A stretch of 64,000 nucleotides of DNA from Streptomyces sp. ISL-98 (lineage in GTDB: Bacteria > Actinomycetota > Actinomycetes > Streptomycetales > Streptomycetaceae). This document shows, piece by piece, positions 63,194 to 64,000 of the stretch (within the stretch, counting starts at the first letter, position 1; each line of letters begins with the position of its first letter). The notes under the pieces were generated by a model. It saw nothing but the letters and a program-made list of their open reading frames with translations, was not told where the DNA came from and searched no databases. The stretch lies in contig NZ_JAGGPB010000068.1 of the NCBI RefSeq assembly GCF_018614055.1, positions 1 to 64,000 on the forward strand, read 5' to 3'. Both the position numbers and the translations under genes were made by a program.

Positions 63194-64000
63194 TCACCTG
63201 TCCGGCCGTACGACGCCGAGGATCGGCATCGAGCCCGCCCCCGCGATCGTCACGTCCCGGCCCGGACGCGGGGCATGGACCATCGCTCCGTCGCCCACAT
63301 ACATCCCGATGTGGCTCGCGTCGTCGAAGTACACGATCAGGTCACCGGGGCGCATGTCCTTCACGTCGACGCGCGGCAGCCGCTTCCACTGCTCCTGCGA
63401 CGTACGCGGTATGCCGCGCCCGGCCGCCAGCCACGCCTGCGACGTCAGGCCCGAGCAGTCGAAGGACCCCGGGCCCTCCGCTCCCCACACGTACGGCTTG
63501 CCGATCTGCGCCGTCGCGTATGCCACGGCCGTCTTCCCGGCTTCCGAAGCCTCGCCGCCGATGCCCTTGAGCGCGCCGGAGTCGAGCCAGGCGGTCTGCG
63601 CCTTGTACGCCGCGTCCTGCTCCATCTTGAGGAGCCGCTCGCGCTCCTCCTTCTCCAGCGTGGCTTCGATCTTCTCGGCGGCGGAGATCTGCTTCTTGAT
63701 CTCCTTCTTCGCCGCTTCCTTCTTCTTGCGGCCGGCCTCCAGCTGCTCCCAATGGGAGGTCGCGTCCTTGGTGTAGGCCTGCAAGTCGGCCTGTGTGCGG
63801 GCCAGTTCGCCAAGGAGCCCCTTGGCCGCCTGCTGGCCCTCACGGATCCGGCCCGCCCCGTCCAGGAAGTGGCTGGGGTCGCCGCTGAGCATCAACTGGG
63901 CCTCGGGCGGCAGGCCGCCGTTGCGGTACTGCTCGCGCGCCTCGGCGCCCACCCGCTTCTTCAGCCCGTCGATCCGCTTCTGGCCCTTGACGATCTCCTT
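63194..64000 (-). CDS. NlpC/P60 wall peptidase, 5'-truncated by window
   Basis: The frame runs off the window edge. Visible: a coiled-coil region (QYRNGG... to LLKMEQDA) and a C-terminal NlpC/P60 domain with Cys in SFDCSGL, His in ASHIGMYVGDG and a third polar His (VHAPRPG). The layout matches RipA-like hydrolases that trim septal or side-wall peptides. GTG 63952 is not the real start; similar coiled coil continues past it. Confidence 0.9.
   Translation of the reverse strand, partial: KEIVKGQKRIDGLKKRVGAEAREQYRNGGLPPEAQLMLSGDPSHFLDGAGRIREGQQAAKGLLGELARTQADLQAYTKDATSHWEQLEAGRKKKEAAKKEIKKQISAAEKIEATLEKEERERLLKMEQDAAYKAQTAWLDSGALKGIGGEASEAGKTAVAYATAQIGKPYVWGAEGPGSFDCSGLTSQAWLAAGRGIPRTSQEQWKRLPRVDVKDMRPGDLIVYFDDASHIGMYVGDGAMVHAPRPGRDVTIAGAGSMPILGVVRPDR

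Noticed and set aside
63166..63204. PHO-box-like ttcacctgtccg repeats
   Set aside because: Spacing between ttcac units is 13-14 bases rather than 11, and they fall at the 3' end of the NlpC/P60 gene.

Overview
The window is chromosomal DNA from a Streptomyces or very close relative. Support comes from the very high GC content, frequent GTG starts, four-base stop/start overlaps, and marker genes: mycothiol synthase (mshD), GlnR, a DevA-type GntR regulator, the c-di-GMP-responsive anti-sigma factor RsiG and the type III polyketide synthase RppA. From memory (unverified), the gene order from about 0.6 to 51 kb follows the S. coelicolor SCO4126-SCO4191 core region. I see no rRNA, tRNA, CRISPR array, integrase, transposase or relaxase.

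Region by region. 0-0.6 kb: a GNAT acetyltransferase, preceded by bases resembling a tagmentation mosaic end, so base 1 may be a contig end. 0.6-11.7 kb: a conjugation-like (type IV secretion-like) operon on the minus strand, with VirD4-like, VirB4-like, PrgI/VirB4-N-like, TrbL/VirB6-like and VirB8-like proteins plus a small two-TM protein. It is followed by an XRE/DUF2975 pair under a 35-bp palindrome, a frameshifted peptidoglycan-binding protein, an SLT-NlpC/P60 wall hydrolase and a PAP2 phosphatase. 11.7-15.4 kb: a BBE-type FAD oxidase, about 1 kb of repeat-rich apparently non-coding DNA, and a lipoprotein. 15.5-25.9 kb: csoR, then a phosphate/polyphosphate block: PhoU-like plus Pit, pstSCAB with a PHO box, Nudix, CHAD and ppk. 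26-29.3 kb: a YtrA-type GntR/ABC exporter operon and mshD. 29.4-36.7 kb: secreted 5'-nucleotidase, two-component system, HtrA-like protease, LacI regulator and glnR.

36.9-48.4 kb: alpha/beta hydrolase, MoaD/ThiS-like protein, two membrane or exported proteins, and a cysteine-containing leader peptide ahead of a rhodanese/DUF1416 pair. Then come DUF3099, DsrE, a 32-aa membrane miniprotein, a nitrobindin-like protein, a Nur-like Fur regulator, YgfZ, D-aminoacyl-tRNA deacylase, RsiG, asparaginase and an Eis-like acetyltransferase. 48.4-52.8 kb: a developmental module with two paralogous 62-aa membrane proteins, duplicated palindromes, devA, devB and a double APH-fold protein. 52.8-57.2 kb: an accessory-looking insert with a TetR remnant, rppA, a truncated P450, a MomA-like cupin, and a quinone oxidoreductase/TetR pair with a shared operator. 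57.2-64 kb: HelD-like helicase, DinB-like protein, XRE/HbhA-like pair behind a 28-bp palindrome, DUF2516, a response-regulator PP2C phosphatase and an NlpC/P60 hydrolase cut by the window edge.

How the genes work together. The phosphate block combines high- and low-affinity uptake with polyphosphate synthesis under PhoP-type control. The developmental genes (rsiG, devAB, rppA pigment) and the wall hydrolases fit a sporulating mycelium. The secretion-like operon has the inner-membrane core and a wall-opening enzyme but no DNA-processing enzyme, which suggests a resident, non-mobile machine.
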